From Atherix ibis (Eukaryota; Arthropoda; Insecta; Diptera; Athericidae), in the NCBI GenBank assembly GCA_958298945.1, contig OY282609.1, positions 15,792,326 through 15,856,325 of the forward strand: a stretch of DNA of 64,000 nt. Reading direction: 5' to 3'. How positions within the stretch are numbered: the first letter of the stretch is position 1; each line of letters starts with the position of its first letter. Position numbers and translations under genes: made by a program. The notes under the pieces are model-generated. The model did no database searches. It had not been told where the DNA came from and saw nothing but the letters and a program-made list of their open reading frames with translations. Shown here piece by piece: positions 26,401-40,200 of this stretch.

Positions 26401-29400
26401 TCTCATCGAGATCATCAAACATATAATAATCACCAGCACGAATTGCTATAAGGAAATTATCAACCAGATTATATTTTTCCTTAAAAATAAGTTTAAATTT
26501 CAAAAAAAAAAAAAAAACTAAAGAAAACAAAATAATAATTTTACATTACAGAAATAAAAGTACTTATATGTATTTATATATATTGTATAATAAAAAATAA
26601 TAGTTAAAAATACAGAAAGAACAGTTAATATTAATTTCTTTTTTTTTCTTCTGCCACTGACAAAAACAATTATGTATATTTTATATTACAATTAAATAAA
26701 AAAATTAAATAATAATAAAATAATAGAACAAGAAAAAAATTAAAATAAATATGAATGAATAAAAATGTAAAAAAAAAATTAAAATAATAAATAATGGTTA
26801 AAAATAAAGTGCAAATAAAAATATTATATTTTATAAGCTGTGAAGAAAATTGATATTATGGAAAAAATTGTACAAAATAGAAATCTACTAAAGTAAATAA
26901 AAATGATAAAGTGTTTATACAGGAAACAAGGAAACCAAAATGAGATCGCTTATATTATATTCCGAATTCAAAGCATTTTATTAATTAACCAAAAAAAAAA
27001 AAAAATAATACTAAATAATAAAAAGAAGAAAATAAATAAATCTACTGCTTATTGCTACACTAGAAAAACGGCGTATTTATGTATAATGTGTTAATGTAAA
27101 TGTTATGTATTAAAAAAAAAAAAAAATAATAATAATAATAATGGCATTGTTAAAAGCTAAACTTAAAAGTAAATTAAATGTATTTAACTAATATTGTTAA
27201 AAGCTAAACTTAAAAGTAAATAAAATGTTTTTAACTTATAAACTAAATTTTATTTTAAAAAAAACTATAAACAGAGTTTCACTAAAAAAAAGAATAAGAA
27301 AACAAGCACAAACTTAACCAATAAATTATTATTTCGAAAATATTCAAATTATTTGCATAAAAGGAAGTACTAAAATAAAATTCATACCATCTGATTGCCT
27401 GTCTAGCTAGTACAGCTTAATGCACATACGTGTATACTATACGAAGATCCGATCTATTACAATTATTTTTTTTTCTTATTCCAAAAAATCTACTACTTAC
27501 TACTACCAACAACCTTAAATTTGGTCAAATTTAAAATTTAATTTATAATAACGACTGCGGTAAACTTGGTGAATACATATGGCTCGATTGACTCGAGTGT
27601 TTGTGTATGTGTATGAGCTTTTTAAGAACAGAAGAAAAGAATGTAAAAGAATATCCATCCTATTCTCTCTCAAACAATAATCGTAAAAATAGAAATAAAG
27701 ATAAATTTTCCTTTAATAAATAGTATTTTTTTAGAGCAGATTTTTTAAATGAAAAAAAAGAGATTGTTTTAATTGTTTTTAGAAAGAGTAATTGAGTAAT
27801 TTAATATTTTTTTGAAATTTAAAAATTGTTATATTTACGTTTTTTAAAACTGTGTACATTTTAAAAAAATCATCTACACAAAGTGGAAGTTTTTGTTCGA
27901 TTTTGTCTATTTACAACTGGTGGCGAAAAATTGAACAACGTGTATATTTGCATATAGAATCTTTTGTGTAAACATGACTCCCACTGTCATTTAGTTTTCA
28001 TAATGGACATTTTCTAAATTCCAAACAGTTTAACACTAATTTTAATGAAATTTATATAATTTTAAATAAGCTACATTCTACATTTATAATTTTTAACAAT
28101 ATTTTAATATTATTGTATACATGGAACCATATTTGAGTTTGTTTTGGACATAAAGAATTTGGGGTTTCTGAAAGCACAGTCCTGTCATTTGTCATTTATG
28201 GTGGCATTTATTTAATTTAGGTTTTCTTATTCATAAAATGTTCAATCACCCAATAACGCGTTAAAATTTTAAAAACCTCTCAAACGAGTTAAAATTTTAA
28301 ATTATTTCTGAGATTTTAAATAAAATTTCCATATTTTAGGGCTTAAAAAACCACAAGTAACTGTGGACTTGTCATTATATGTGCGGAAAGAGACTATTAG
28401 GTGTGAATTTTGATCTGAATTTATGTCATAAGTGCGTATTTTTCTGAAAATGAATGAGAGACCATTAACGCACTATGTGGCCTTACAATAATTGACTTTT
28501 TTTGTCTAGACCTTAGGATTTTAGTAAGAATCTAAATTGACGAAAAATTGTTGGACTTTATTGAGTGATATTTAACTATCCAAATTACTACTTTTAATAT
28601 AAATTTTGGCAAATTAAATAATTGGTTTATTTTTTAAAGTAATTTTTAGGTTTGAAAACTGCTGAATAGGCCATTTTGTCATATTTACAACTGGTGGCGA
28701 AAAATTGAACAACGTGCATATTTACATATAGAATGTTTTGTGTACACATGACTCCCACTGTCATTTAGTTTTCATTATGGACATTTTCTAAATTCCAAAC
28801 AGTTAAATTAATAAACATTTAACAGTTACTAAATTTAATGAAATTTATATAATTTTAAATAAGCTACAGTCAACATTTATATTTTTTAACAATATTTTAA
28901 TATTATTTATGGAACCGTATTTGAGTTTGTTTTGGAAATAAAGAATTTGGGGTTTCTGAAAGCACAGTCCTGTCATTTGTCTTCATGGTGGCATTTATTT
29001 AATTTAGGTTTTCTTATTAATAAAATGTTCAATTACCCAATAACGCGTTAAAATTTTAAAAAACCTCTCAAACGAGTTAAAATTTTAAATAATTTCTGAG
29101 ATTTTAAATAAAATTTCCATATTTTAGGGCTTAAAAAAACCACAAGTAACATTGGACTTGTCATTATATGTGCAGAAAGGGACTATTTGGTGTGAATTTT
29201 GATCTGAATTTATGTCATTAGTGCGTATTTTTCTGAAAATGAAGGAGAGACCATTAACGCACTATGTAGCCTTACAATAATTGACTTTTTTGGTCTAGAC
29301 CTTAGGATTTTTGTAAGAATCTAAATTGATGAAAAATTGTTGGACTTTATTGACCGATATTTAACTATCCAAAGTACAAAATGTATATTAAAGTTAGTAT

Positions 29401-32400
29401 AAGTTTTGGCAAATTAAATAATTGGTTTATTTTTTAAAGTAATTTTTAGGTTTGAAAACTGCTGGATAGGCCATTTTGTCATATTTGCAACTGGTGGCGA
29501 AAAATTAAACAACGTGCATATTTACATGTAGAATCTTTTGTGTAGACATGACTCCCACTGTCATTTAGTTTTCATAATGGAAATTTTCTAAATTCATTTA
29601 CAATTTTTTTTCATATTTTGTGGCTCACAAAAACGACAATTAACTGTGGACATGCTATTATAAGTGTGGAAAGGGACTATCTCGTGTGGATTTTGATCTG
29701 ATTGACTCGTATTTTTCTGAAAATGAAGTAGAGACCATTACCGCAAATCTCTGGGCACTATGTGATAATTGACTTTTTTGGTCTAGACGTTAAGATTTTA
29801 AAAGATGACAAATTGTTGGATTTTATTGACCAATATTTAACTATCCAAAGTATAAAATGTTTATTAAAGTAAGTATAAGTTTTGGCAATTAAATAATTCG
29901 TTTTTTTTTAAAGCAATTTAAACTGAAATGTAAGTATTTTAAAATAAATCCTTTAATTTATCTTATTTAACTGAACATTTTTATTTCCTGTAAAAAATCC
30001 CCATTTATTATTCTAGCAACAAAAAAAAAAATAGCTAACAAACAAAATTTTACACTTAATCTATAAAAGTTCTTACTTGAACATACACACTTGTATAATT
30101 TCACTTCATGTACAAAAAAAAGTTTAATTCCATAATTTTATACTAAAAATATTAACAAAAAAGTAAAAAAAAAATGTCAAAAACCAAAAGAAATGCTAGA
30201 GTTTTTAGGCCAGCAAACAAAAAAATTAATTAATTTAAGCTTATGTATGTATATAAAAATTAGAAAGAAAAAAAAACAAATTCTCATAGAGAAGGTACAT
30301 ACATATCTACAAAAGCCAAACTATATAACCCAGACTATAAATGATAATTCAAAATACAAAACAAAAAATTATAATAATAATAATAATTAATTAATTAATT
30401 AAAAATGTTGATTATGCGTTAAAATTGAAAAATCAGCAATTTTTTTATATGATATTAAATTGTCCGATCAAAATCTTAAAACAAAAACAAATCAATTCAA
30501 ATAGATGAAAATCAAATTGAACGTAATAAATTGAGAAAATTTCTGTACAAAATTAGTACAATTCAAAAATCAATGAATTAAAATTCATAAAAACAAAAAT
30601 ATATATTTCAATTAATTAGTCAATTAACTGATTGATTATTCTATTTTGCACAAGGATAGTTGAAAATTATTCTAAATGTTAACAAAATATTAATTGAAGA
30701 CGTATTTTTTATTCCAGTTATCTAATTGGAAACTATGATGATGCAGTCATTATAAATTCGGTTTTATTATCAATTTTTCTTTTTTTAAATAAATTATTAA
30801 TTTCCAAAGCTAGAATTATTTTTATATCTAGAAGGAAAAAATGCCAACTGCTGCGGTTATATTTAAAAAATTTTAGATCACAAACAAATTTGATACTATT
30901 GGGTTTAAGGGAAAGTTCTGTCGTTTTTGAACACTTGCAATTGTATGCGTTGTCGATTCTTAGCGATAATTCTGATTCGACTGAAATCTATTTAAACCGT
31001 TAAATTACTGTATTATTGATGGTTTATACACATTTTGTTGTATTTTTGTCAGTTTTTTTGAACTCGTTAAACAGTCAAACTGTGTGAAGAGTACCAAAAA
31101 AGGGAACAACGTGATGCAGGCAAAAAAAAAGACGCAGTACTTGTGTGCCGTGTTACGAGAAGACGCAGTAACAGCTCGAACATGCCAGAGATGGTTTGCG
31201 AAATTTCGTTTGGGTGATTTTTCTTCGAAAGATGAACCCAGATCAGGAAGGCCATCAGATGTCAATTACGAAGTGCTTTCAAGCTTGGAATTTATCAAAC
31301 TACTGCTTTAGAGCACATTAAAAGGTTGGGTTTTGTGTCCAAACTCTCTGTTTGGGTGTCACACGAAATGATATTCTTCAAATCTTGTTCGTCACAAAAG
31401 GGAACCGTTTTCGGACCGCTTTGTGTGACTGGTAATGAAAAGTGGGTAGTTTATAAACATGTGGTAAGAAAAACGACATACGAGGTCTGTTCAAAAAGTA
31501 TCGCGAATTTTGAACTTCCGCGGGTTACATATATTCGATTTTCGATTTTTTTTGTGGTGTTATGTTGGTACTCATGTCTCTCACTTATGCCAACAAGTTC
31601 GGCCATTATGAATGTTCAGTTAATTTTTGACAGCTGCTTTGATTGCACGTGTTTTGGCTCGTCTTCGATTTTTGCCTATTCCAGAAAATGGATCAAAGAA
31701 TCTATTTCGGAAACAAGAAAAAGTCACAGGGGGCCAGATCTGGGGAATATGGTGGCTGCGGCATTACTAGTGTGTTGTTTTTGGCCAAAAATTCGCCCAC
31801 AAGCAACGATGCGTGAGCAGGGCCGTTATCATGGTGCAAAAGCCAATTTTTGTTCTTCCACAAATCAGGTCGTTTCTGGCATCACTTGCAGGTAATATTT
31901 GTTATTGACCGTTTTACCCTTTGGCAAGAACTCATGATGCACCACGCCCCTGCAATCGAAGAAAACTGTAAACAAAACCTTTACATTCGACCGAACTTGG
32001 CGCGCGGCAGCTTCCATTGGGATGATTGAGCTTTGGTTTCCACGTCATAACCATAAACCCATGATTCGTCATCAGTTATGACCCTCTGGAGCTAATTTGG
32101 GTTGTCGCGGACAGAGTCCAGCAGCTCCTTAGCAATGTTAATGCGATGCTGTTTTTGGTCGAAAATGGGCAAAAATCGAAGATGAGCCAAAACATGTGCA
32201 CGCAAAGCAGCTGTCATAATTTAACTGAACTTGTCGGCATAAGTTCGCAATACTTTTTGAACAGACCTCGTATGTTTGTAAAGGGGAGACACCACTGACC
32301 ACATCCAAAGCTTGCGTGTATCAAAAGAAAGTTATGTTGTGTTGTTGGTGGGATCGGAGGGGTATTGTCCACTATGAGTTGCTGAAAGAAAATTATACGA

Positions 32401-34248
32401 TCGATGCTGATCGTTACTGTTCGCAACTTGATGTTTTGAATAAAGAAATTCAACGTAAACATCCATATTTGGCCAACAGAAAGGGTGTAATACTTCACCA
32501 TGACAACGCTAGAGCGCACGTGGCAAGAAATACAGTACAAAAAATTACAGAGTTGGGTTGGGAAACTCTACCTCAGCCAGCATATTCTCCAGATATCTGT
32601 TCAGGTCACTGCAAAACTTTCTTCATGGAGATGAATATATAAATTATAAGGGTGTCCAAATGGCAGTGGAAGAATCGTACTTTGCGTCCAAAAACGGGGA
32701 ATTCTTTTCCAGGGGTTTCAATAAGCTTCCAGATAGCTAGCAGACAGTTGTAACTAATAAAGGAAACTATATTTTGAATTAATTTTTGAATAAAAAGTGA
32801 AAAAAAAATTTAGTTTTTTCTTTAGAAAAAAAACCGACAGAACTTTCCCTTACACCCAATAAATAAGAAAATGTTCATTTTCTATAACTAAATCATTAAA
32901 AATATGGTATCAAAAATATTTATAAAATCATATTTGGAAATAAAATAATTTTAGTGCACAAAAGCAAAATTTACAAATGACTGCACACAAAGTATCCTCC
33001 CGACAACTAGTCTCCAAATTAGCAAATCTAAAATTGTTTTTTTTTATGTTTTATTTTGCCACAAGAAAAATCTCAAACCGTTTAAATTGTTATGATTAGA
33101 AATGTTATGATTCTAATACCAAAAATAATGTTGTTTATTTATGTTAAATGTTATTCGAAAATGAAAATCTAACTGGAAAAGCATATTGTCCATAAACAAG
33201 GATAAGTTCGTCAATAAAAAGCGCTTATAACCCAATTTGAATTAAATTTTTCTTTTTCTTCGTATCTTTATAAATTAACTGCTGATTTTTTTATTTTTAA
33301 AAAAGCTTCATTTTCAATCCAAAAAAAAAAATTCTTTTTAAAAAAATTTCTTCTATTGTTTTTTTTTTAATTACTACTAAATTTTGTTTATATATTTTAC
33401 GATATATTTAATAATTTTGTTTTTTTTTCTTTTCTTCTATATAATTAAACAAAAAAAACCAATTGATTTTTTTTTTTACCCTCAGGGTGTGTTTTTGGCT
33501 GCTTTTTCCTACGAACTGTTGGACCAACCGGTAAACCATCTTCTACAAGGATATAAAATATAACTCATATAAGCGAAAATAATGACAACAATAATAAATA
33601 AATAATCAATAAAGGCAACTGATTATATAAAATAATCATACAAGAAAGAAAAAAAACAAAAAAAAAAAACAAAAATATTGAAAACAAATTGTTGTATTAT
33701 GATTTTGATATAACATAATCAATGTTACATACGAATTATGTTAATATGTTTGATCCTTTTTTTCATTTCTTAATTAAATTAATGTGTATTGTATTGTGCT
33801 TGTAATAATAATTTTTTTAAAAATATATAAATATATGAAAATGAAAGTAGAAATATAATATTTTGTGCCAGTAAAAATTATGTTTTGATTTTATTTTTAA
33901 TTTCGTTGTATTGTTGATGTTTTATACAAAAAGTAGAAAAAATTCAACTGCTTAAATTGGGAGGACAAAAATTTTAAAACTTTAGTTTTTATCGAGCAGA
34001 AATTTGTTTTCATTCTTGTTGTATGGCATATGGAATGAATTGAATGGAATAAAAACGAGGTGAACGTTGAAATTAAAAGTAAATATAATTAAAATAAAAC
34101 AACAAGAAAATTATTCATGAAATTGGCAAATATATACAATTTTTTTTTCTTTCCCAAATATGAAAAGTAAACGTTTTTGCTGTGTTTGTTCATCTTTAAT
34201 TGCAAACAGTAATTTTTATTGTATTACTTTTATTTTGTTTTTCATCGA

Positions 34249-34279
<31 letters not shown>

Positions 34280-37200
34280 ATCGTCGTTTAAGGACGTGGT
34301 TATCAGATATGATATTAAATTATACTACTAGAAAAATTAGATTAATCAAAATTGTTTCTCTTTCGATGAGAAAAATTCACTTATTAGTCGTTTTAATACA
34401 ACAACCATTATACAATAATTATACTTGTTTTAAAATTATCTAAACTTAATCTAATAAAAAAAATAACCAAAAGTTCTTTTAATATTTATTAAATATTTCT
34501 ATCATTTTATTTTTACATCGAAATCTATTTTATACAAAAGAAAAAATCACAAAAATTGTCAAAATCCCCCAAAAAAGTTGTACATCAAAAATTCACATCC
34601 TTTTTACGAATGAATCTCGTTTTTTTGGTATTTTTCCATATCAACGATATAAAATTGCACATCTGCAGACAATTATTAGTGTATTTACATAAATATAATT
34701 GGTCCATCCAATAATCGAATTGAAAAGAATTTTAAATGACTTGGTCAACCTTTACATAATTTTTTTTTCTTCTTCTGCACTAAGAATTTTTAATAATTAA
34801 TTAAATCCAATCATTTGCATTTCATGTTAATGTTAGTTAGAAAAAAAAAACAAAAACAATCTAAACAAAATCTTAATGTTAGTTAAGAGGAAAAAAAATT
34901 TAGAAACCATTAATTTTTTTTTAGTATAAATACCGAAAAACGAAGAAAAGAAAAAAAACTTATACCTTATTGTAGATAATTTAGAAATAATAATTATTAT
35001 GTAAAAGTTGATAAGATCTATTAGAGAAGAAACAAAACAAAAATAAATACGAATTTTTTTTTATGACCAAAATTACATTCAGCATGAGATGTAAACGATA
35101 TTTCGGTTATTAATGACTCCATATAGTATGTTTCCCCAACGGGTCCCCAACTATATGGACGTCGACTCTTAGTTGACATAGAATCGTCATGAGCTGCCCA
35201 CGACAGATTGCTATATCGACGACGAGGAGTCCTGCTGGTCGATGAATCGTCTCGCGGTAATGAAACTGCACCAACACTGCTCTGTCGCTTGTATGAAAAT
35301 TTCGGATCCAGAAAAGCTCCCTTCTCCTGTACGTCCTAAAAATTATTTGAGAACAAAATTTCTAAAACTCTGTAACCGTAGAACTAGACGATGTTTTGGT
35401 TGAACTTACGCTCGGTGATAGCGGACTGCGATTATCGCTTAACTCAAGACGTTCATTCCAAGAGACCGTATTTATACTCGATTGTCGACGGTGTCTAAGA
35501 TACCTGCCACCTCTACTTATATCAGTGCTTGTTAGTAGATTCGAATCGGTGGTGGGTGGAAGTAATGAACTGAAATGTGTACTCTCATCGTGTTGATCCT
35601 TTTTTTTTATTTGATATAACAACCAAGACGCCCCACCAAAATTGATTTGACAAATTTTTATCACCAAGTTTAGATATTATTTTTAGTTCAATGAATTTGT
35701 GTGGGAATTTTTTTGTAAAATATGCAATAAAATGGAAATATATTTCTTAATGTTAAATGCCAATTAATTAATGTATTGAATTAAATTTACATAGGGTGGA
35801 GGTGAAAAAACTGGAAAAGACTCATCAGAACTATGCATACGAGCTAGCAAATCAGAATTTGGTGGAGATCCAATCGATAATTTTCGAGGTTCCAAGTATG
35901 CATCCAAGGACACTGTCATTATAGCTGAACTTGGTGATGGCGCCTGTTTTTTTTGTTTTTCAACATCCAGGATTTTATCAAACATAAATTGTTGATTAAA
36001 GAGAGATACAGTTCGTATTAAGTATTAAGTCATAACATTGCTTAATGAAGTAAATAATTATTTTTATCATTAAGAAAAATCATTGATATACTTGTGTCTG
36101 TACTGTAGAACTTTTACGAGATGGCGGTGGTAATAAGACTACCGTATCTGTTGGTAAATCAGAAACAACTTCATCGTTAAGCTCATTCTCATAATCGATC
36201 GGTGTATGATATCCTGATCCCTTACACGATGAAAAACTGTTCGATCGTTCGCGCTCCTCTGCTATTTCTAGTTTTTGAAAATAATTAAACTTTCCATATT
36301 CAATCAAATGCAATTGATCACTTAATAAACGGACAAAAAAAATATTCTCATACGTACTTACGTTGCGCACTTTCACATTAATCGAACACACATTTAATTA
36401 TTTGTGAACGAAAAAAAAAACTTATTAGGAAATTTTCATTTTTCAAAAATCACAACAAAACTAATGACAAATTGCCACCAAACGTTTTTTCCGCGACTAT
36501 TATTAACGGGGGTTCTGTTCACGATTGGAACAGTATAAAAAATTTTCCAAAAAAAATTACCGAAAAATTCCAAAAAAATATATCGAAAATATATAGCGCC
36601 AAAGTACTTACCGTCGAAGTGAGTTGGCTTTTCAATCGGTCGAAGCAATTTCTGTTGTGTAGCACGAATTTTTTCCATCTTTTTCTTAATTTTTCGCAAA
36701 ACTTCACGTTCTTGTTTTACCTTAAACAACATTTGTTTCTGGCGTAGTTCCTCAATTAATTCGGCACCTCTGTTAAATAGAAAATTAAATAGTTTTTTTT
36801 TTATGCTAGTTGCATCTGATTAATAAACGATTTACCTTGAAGCTAATATCGTGCTAGCTTTGGTATCATTGATGATGTGACAGAAGTAGTGGCTGTGGAA
36901 AATTCGAAGTTGGAAAATCAAGAACATAAAGCAGATAGCATCCCACATTAGGCCGGTTACATCCTTTGAAGCTGGACATGTGGAATTATTTTTCAATATG
37001 TTTGGCATGCTTATACAAGATATTCCCAATAAATGAACAATCCAGCAAGCATGCTTTTCAAGTGTTGAAAGGAATAGACAACCCGCAATTTGAAGTACTG
37101 TCTTAAGTGCAATAACAGCAACATTATATGCAAGCAATGTATTCCACCTATAATAATTCCAAGAAATTTACAAATTAATAATGAATAAATTTCAAGAAGC

Positions 37201-40200
37201 AAATAAATTTTACCATTTAAGTATTTTTGCAATTGGACGTAAATAAAAATCAGTTCCCTGCCAGAGGAATATGAACGAACCAACCAGATATCCAATTGAA
37301 AACCAACTGACTGTGTTTGTACCAGACAAAAACACAACTGCCAATGTAAACCAGAAAAATCCAGTCAAAACGGCCACTTTCATTATATCAAGCCAATTTC
37401 TGAAACAAAAAATAATTGCTCATTAAAACAGGTGAATTCATAATTTTTTTTAAGTTCCTACCTAACGTTAGCTATGAAATCAGGTGTAGGATTCTCAAAT
37501 GAAATCACACCCAAATTATCAATTTCGTGTATAATTGATTTGTTGGTACCACCAGGGAATTCTTCAGTACTTGCCTCATTTCGTTTTTCTAAAGAAAACA
37601 CACGAGACTGACGATTGATAAACATATACAAAATAAAGTCCCATATCAGTTTGCTAGCTTGATTATGTAGATGTGAATCCGGTAGCATTGCCCAGTACTT
37701 CAAACCCATTACAAATTCAGAACGCTCCCATGGGTACTCTGTAATTAATATAAGAGAATTTTTATTTATTTAAAAAATTTCTATTTAAATCCGAAAGTTT
37801 AATGTATTGTACTTACCAACACATAACCCGGGCGGTATACCAACAAATAGCAAATACTGAATTATGATTATGACACCAGTAAAACCTTGAAAAAATGGCC
37901 AGATTCTTGCGCATGTCGTTCGACTCAAATGGAATAAAATGCACAACCAAATTGCATATAAAATAGCTACCAAATCTTGCCGATAGGAAATTAAGGCGAC
38001 CAAAGAAATCAGGGTAATCTAACGAAATTATTTCAATCAGATTAAATTTTTAAGAAATGCGCCAAAGATCAATTACCTCAATACCAAATTTAAAATAACC
38101 ATAGTTAAGCATATACTTGATGAATGCTGGCAAATCCTTCTCCGCATCTTTTCGTGTTATTCCGGCAAACAAGACATGCGGTCGAACGTTCGGTATACAT
38201 TTAGCTGCTCTCATATGAGCTTGTCGGAATACAGCCACTGCATGAATAGTTATAACGACCATGTAGAAAATGTAATCTTTCAATAATGATGCCAAACTAT
38301 TAGAAGAGGTGATCTTTTGTAATCCAAACCAATTAGCATTATTCTGCTCATCCATCGGCATAGCATCCGCAGAAGTATCCGTTGCATTATCCAAATTGTC
38401 ATTATTCTAAAATGTAAAAAAAAAACAACACCACAATAAACAAACACCAAATTTCAGTACTCATCTGATCATAATGTTAATTAAATTTTTGCTAAAAACT
38501 TACAGTACAATTAACACTGTAGTTGCTGTGCTTAATATAGTCAACTTGATAAATCATTTTCGTTAATAAAAATGCTGATACGATTACTGATATTAGACGA
38601 CTAAGGACGATTTGTACGTTCGTTCGAGATATTATCGCAATGGTAGCCAAGAATATAAAAATAATATGCAGAAAACATACCTAAATTTAAAAAACAAATA
38701 AATTCATATTAGGCGATTGTTAATTTTAATTTTCTTTTCTTTTTAACTACTCACTTCGTTGATGCATAAAATAAATGCGACTAGATACACTAATTTCATA
38801 AAATGAATTTCCACAAAAAGCCAGTTAACTTCAACAAATCCCTTGGATGATGATTGGATCTTTTGCATTAAATAAACAAATTTTCGCTTAGATTTTCTTC
38901 GAAATGAACTTAATTTGCTCATTTTTTCAGAATTCTCCTCATCATCCGTATCGGTTTTCTCTTTCTTTGGTACATCTTCGACTACTTTTTTCTCCTCTTT
39001 AGGTGGTTCTGTACCACTGGCCGTAGTAGCCGCAATTCTAAATGGTAACAATTCACTAGCGATTGTCGTTTGTAAGGATTCCAAAAATTTCTTATGAAAA
39101 TAATGAACTTGAATAACAGTCATCACAACTATCAATGTTGGATTCACCAAATGTAGAAATAAATCTCTTGTTTTATATTTTTCCAAACCAATATCCGTTT
39201 GCCTACATTATTTATATAAATATACAAATATTTATTATCTTTTCTATTTGTTATCTTTTGAAAAATGAAATAATATTCTTACAATGTTTTTGATATATTT
39301 AAGTACATTTTCCAATACTGATCGAATCTATCAAACTGGTAAGTGTATATTAATATTAACGTTGTCATTGCGTATATGATAAGCACCAGCCAAAATCCAT
39401 ACATGATTTTCGACCAGGCTTTCCATGACAATTGGAATGCCAACAGGAAAAATAGGAATAATGCCATATAGCATATACGGAAACCAGTCATTTTATTTCC
39501 AGTTATTCCACTTAAAAATATTACAAATATCAGCAGCCATACCCAAAGTTTAACCAAAACTTCTTTTAATAGTTTTCCAGCTTTTTCTAAGAATTTTGAT
39601 GAATTTTTCCCATTCGCACCGGCATTTAGGTCAGCTGAAATTTTTTTTTTTTAAATAATAAAGATTTTTTTATAGTATCATAAAAAAAAGATGTAATCAA
39701 ATATGATCAAACAAAGAAGAAATTTTAAGGGAAAATGTTCGTAACTTACTGGATGTAGCTGCACCAACTGTAACTTGTAAGGGTGCTACCATATCGGCTA
39801 TGGTGGAAGACTTTTTTTTCTCTTGCTTCTCTTTAAAAAGTTGCCTTACAGTTACCCAAAACATCACAGTGAATAGAGTTTTGACTATAAGTGTTCCGCA
39901 TGGCAATCGATCTGGTTTATAGAAACCGATTTGTTTTAAATTAATTCCTGTAGTCTGTGATTTTCCCGTTTCGTAATTAAATATAAAAAGTTAAATTCGG
40001 TAAAGTAAATAATACAAATACGGTCATACCTTAACTTTAGACGGAAGTTCATCATCGGTTAAATTCATACTATAAACATACTGAGCTATTAAGAGTAGAA
40101 TAGCGTACAATAAAATGAACGGACTCGACCGTAACATTGTTTTTCGTTGATTTGGTATCATCCACAAAATATTGGCCCATATCAAGAATACGAATGCTAG

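Larger units (their letters stand above)
26446..33479. other. Piezo intron 25
   Basis: Seven kilobases. 26446-27890 and 29936-30898 are AT-rich with nothing recognised. 27895-29935 is a Tc1-derived tandem array. 30899-32859 is a mariner with a second mariner inside it. 32860-33479 shows nothing. Confidence 0.6.

Noticed and set aside
31005..31265. Minus-strand open frames over the irritans-type mariner
   Set aside because: Shadows of the plus-strand transposase N-terminus.
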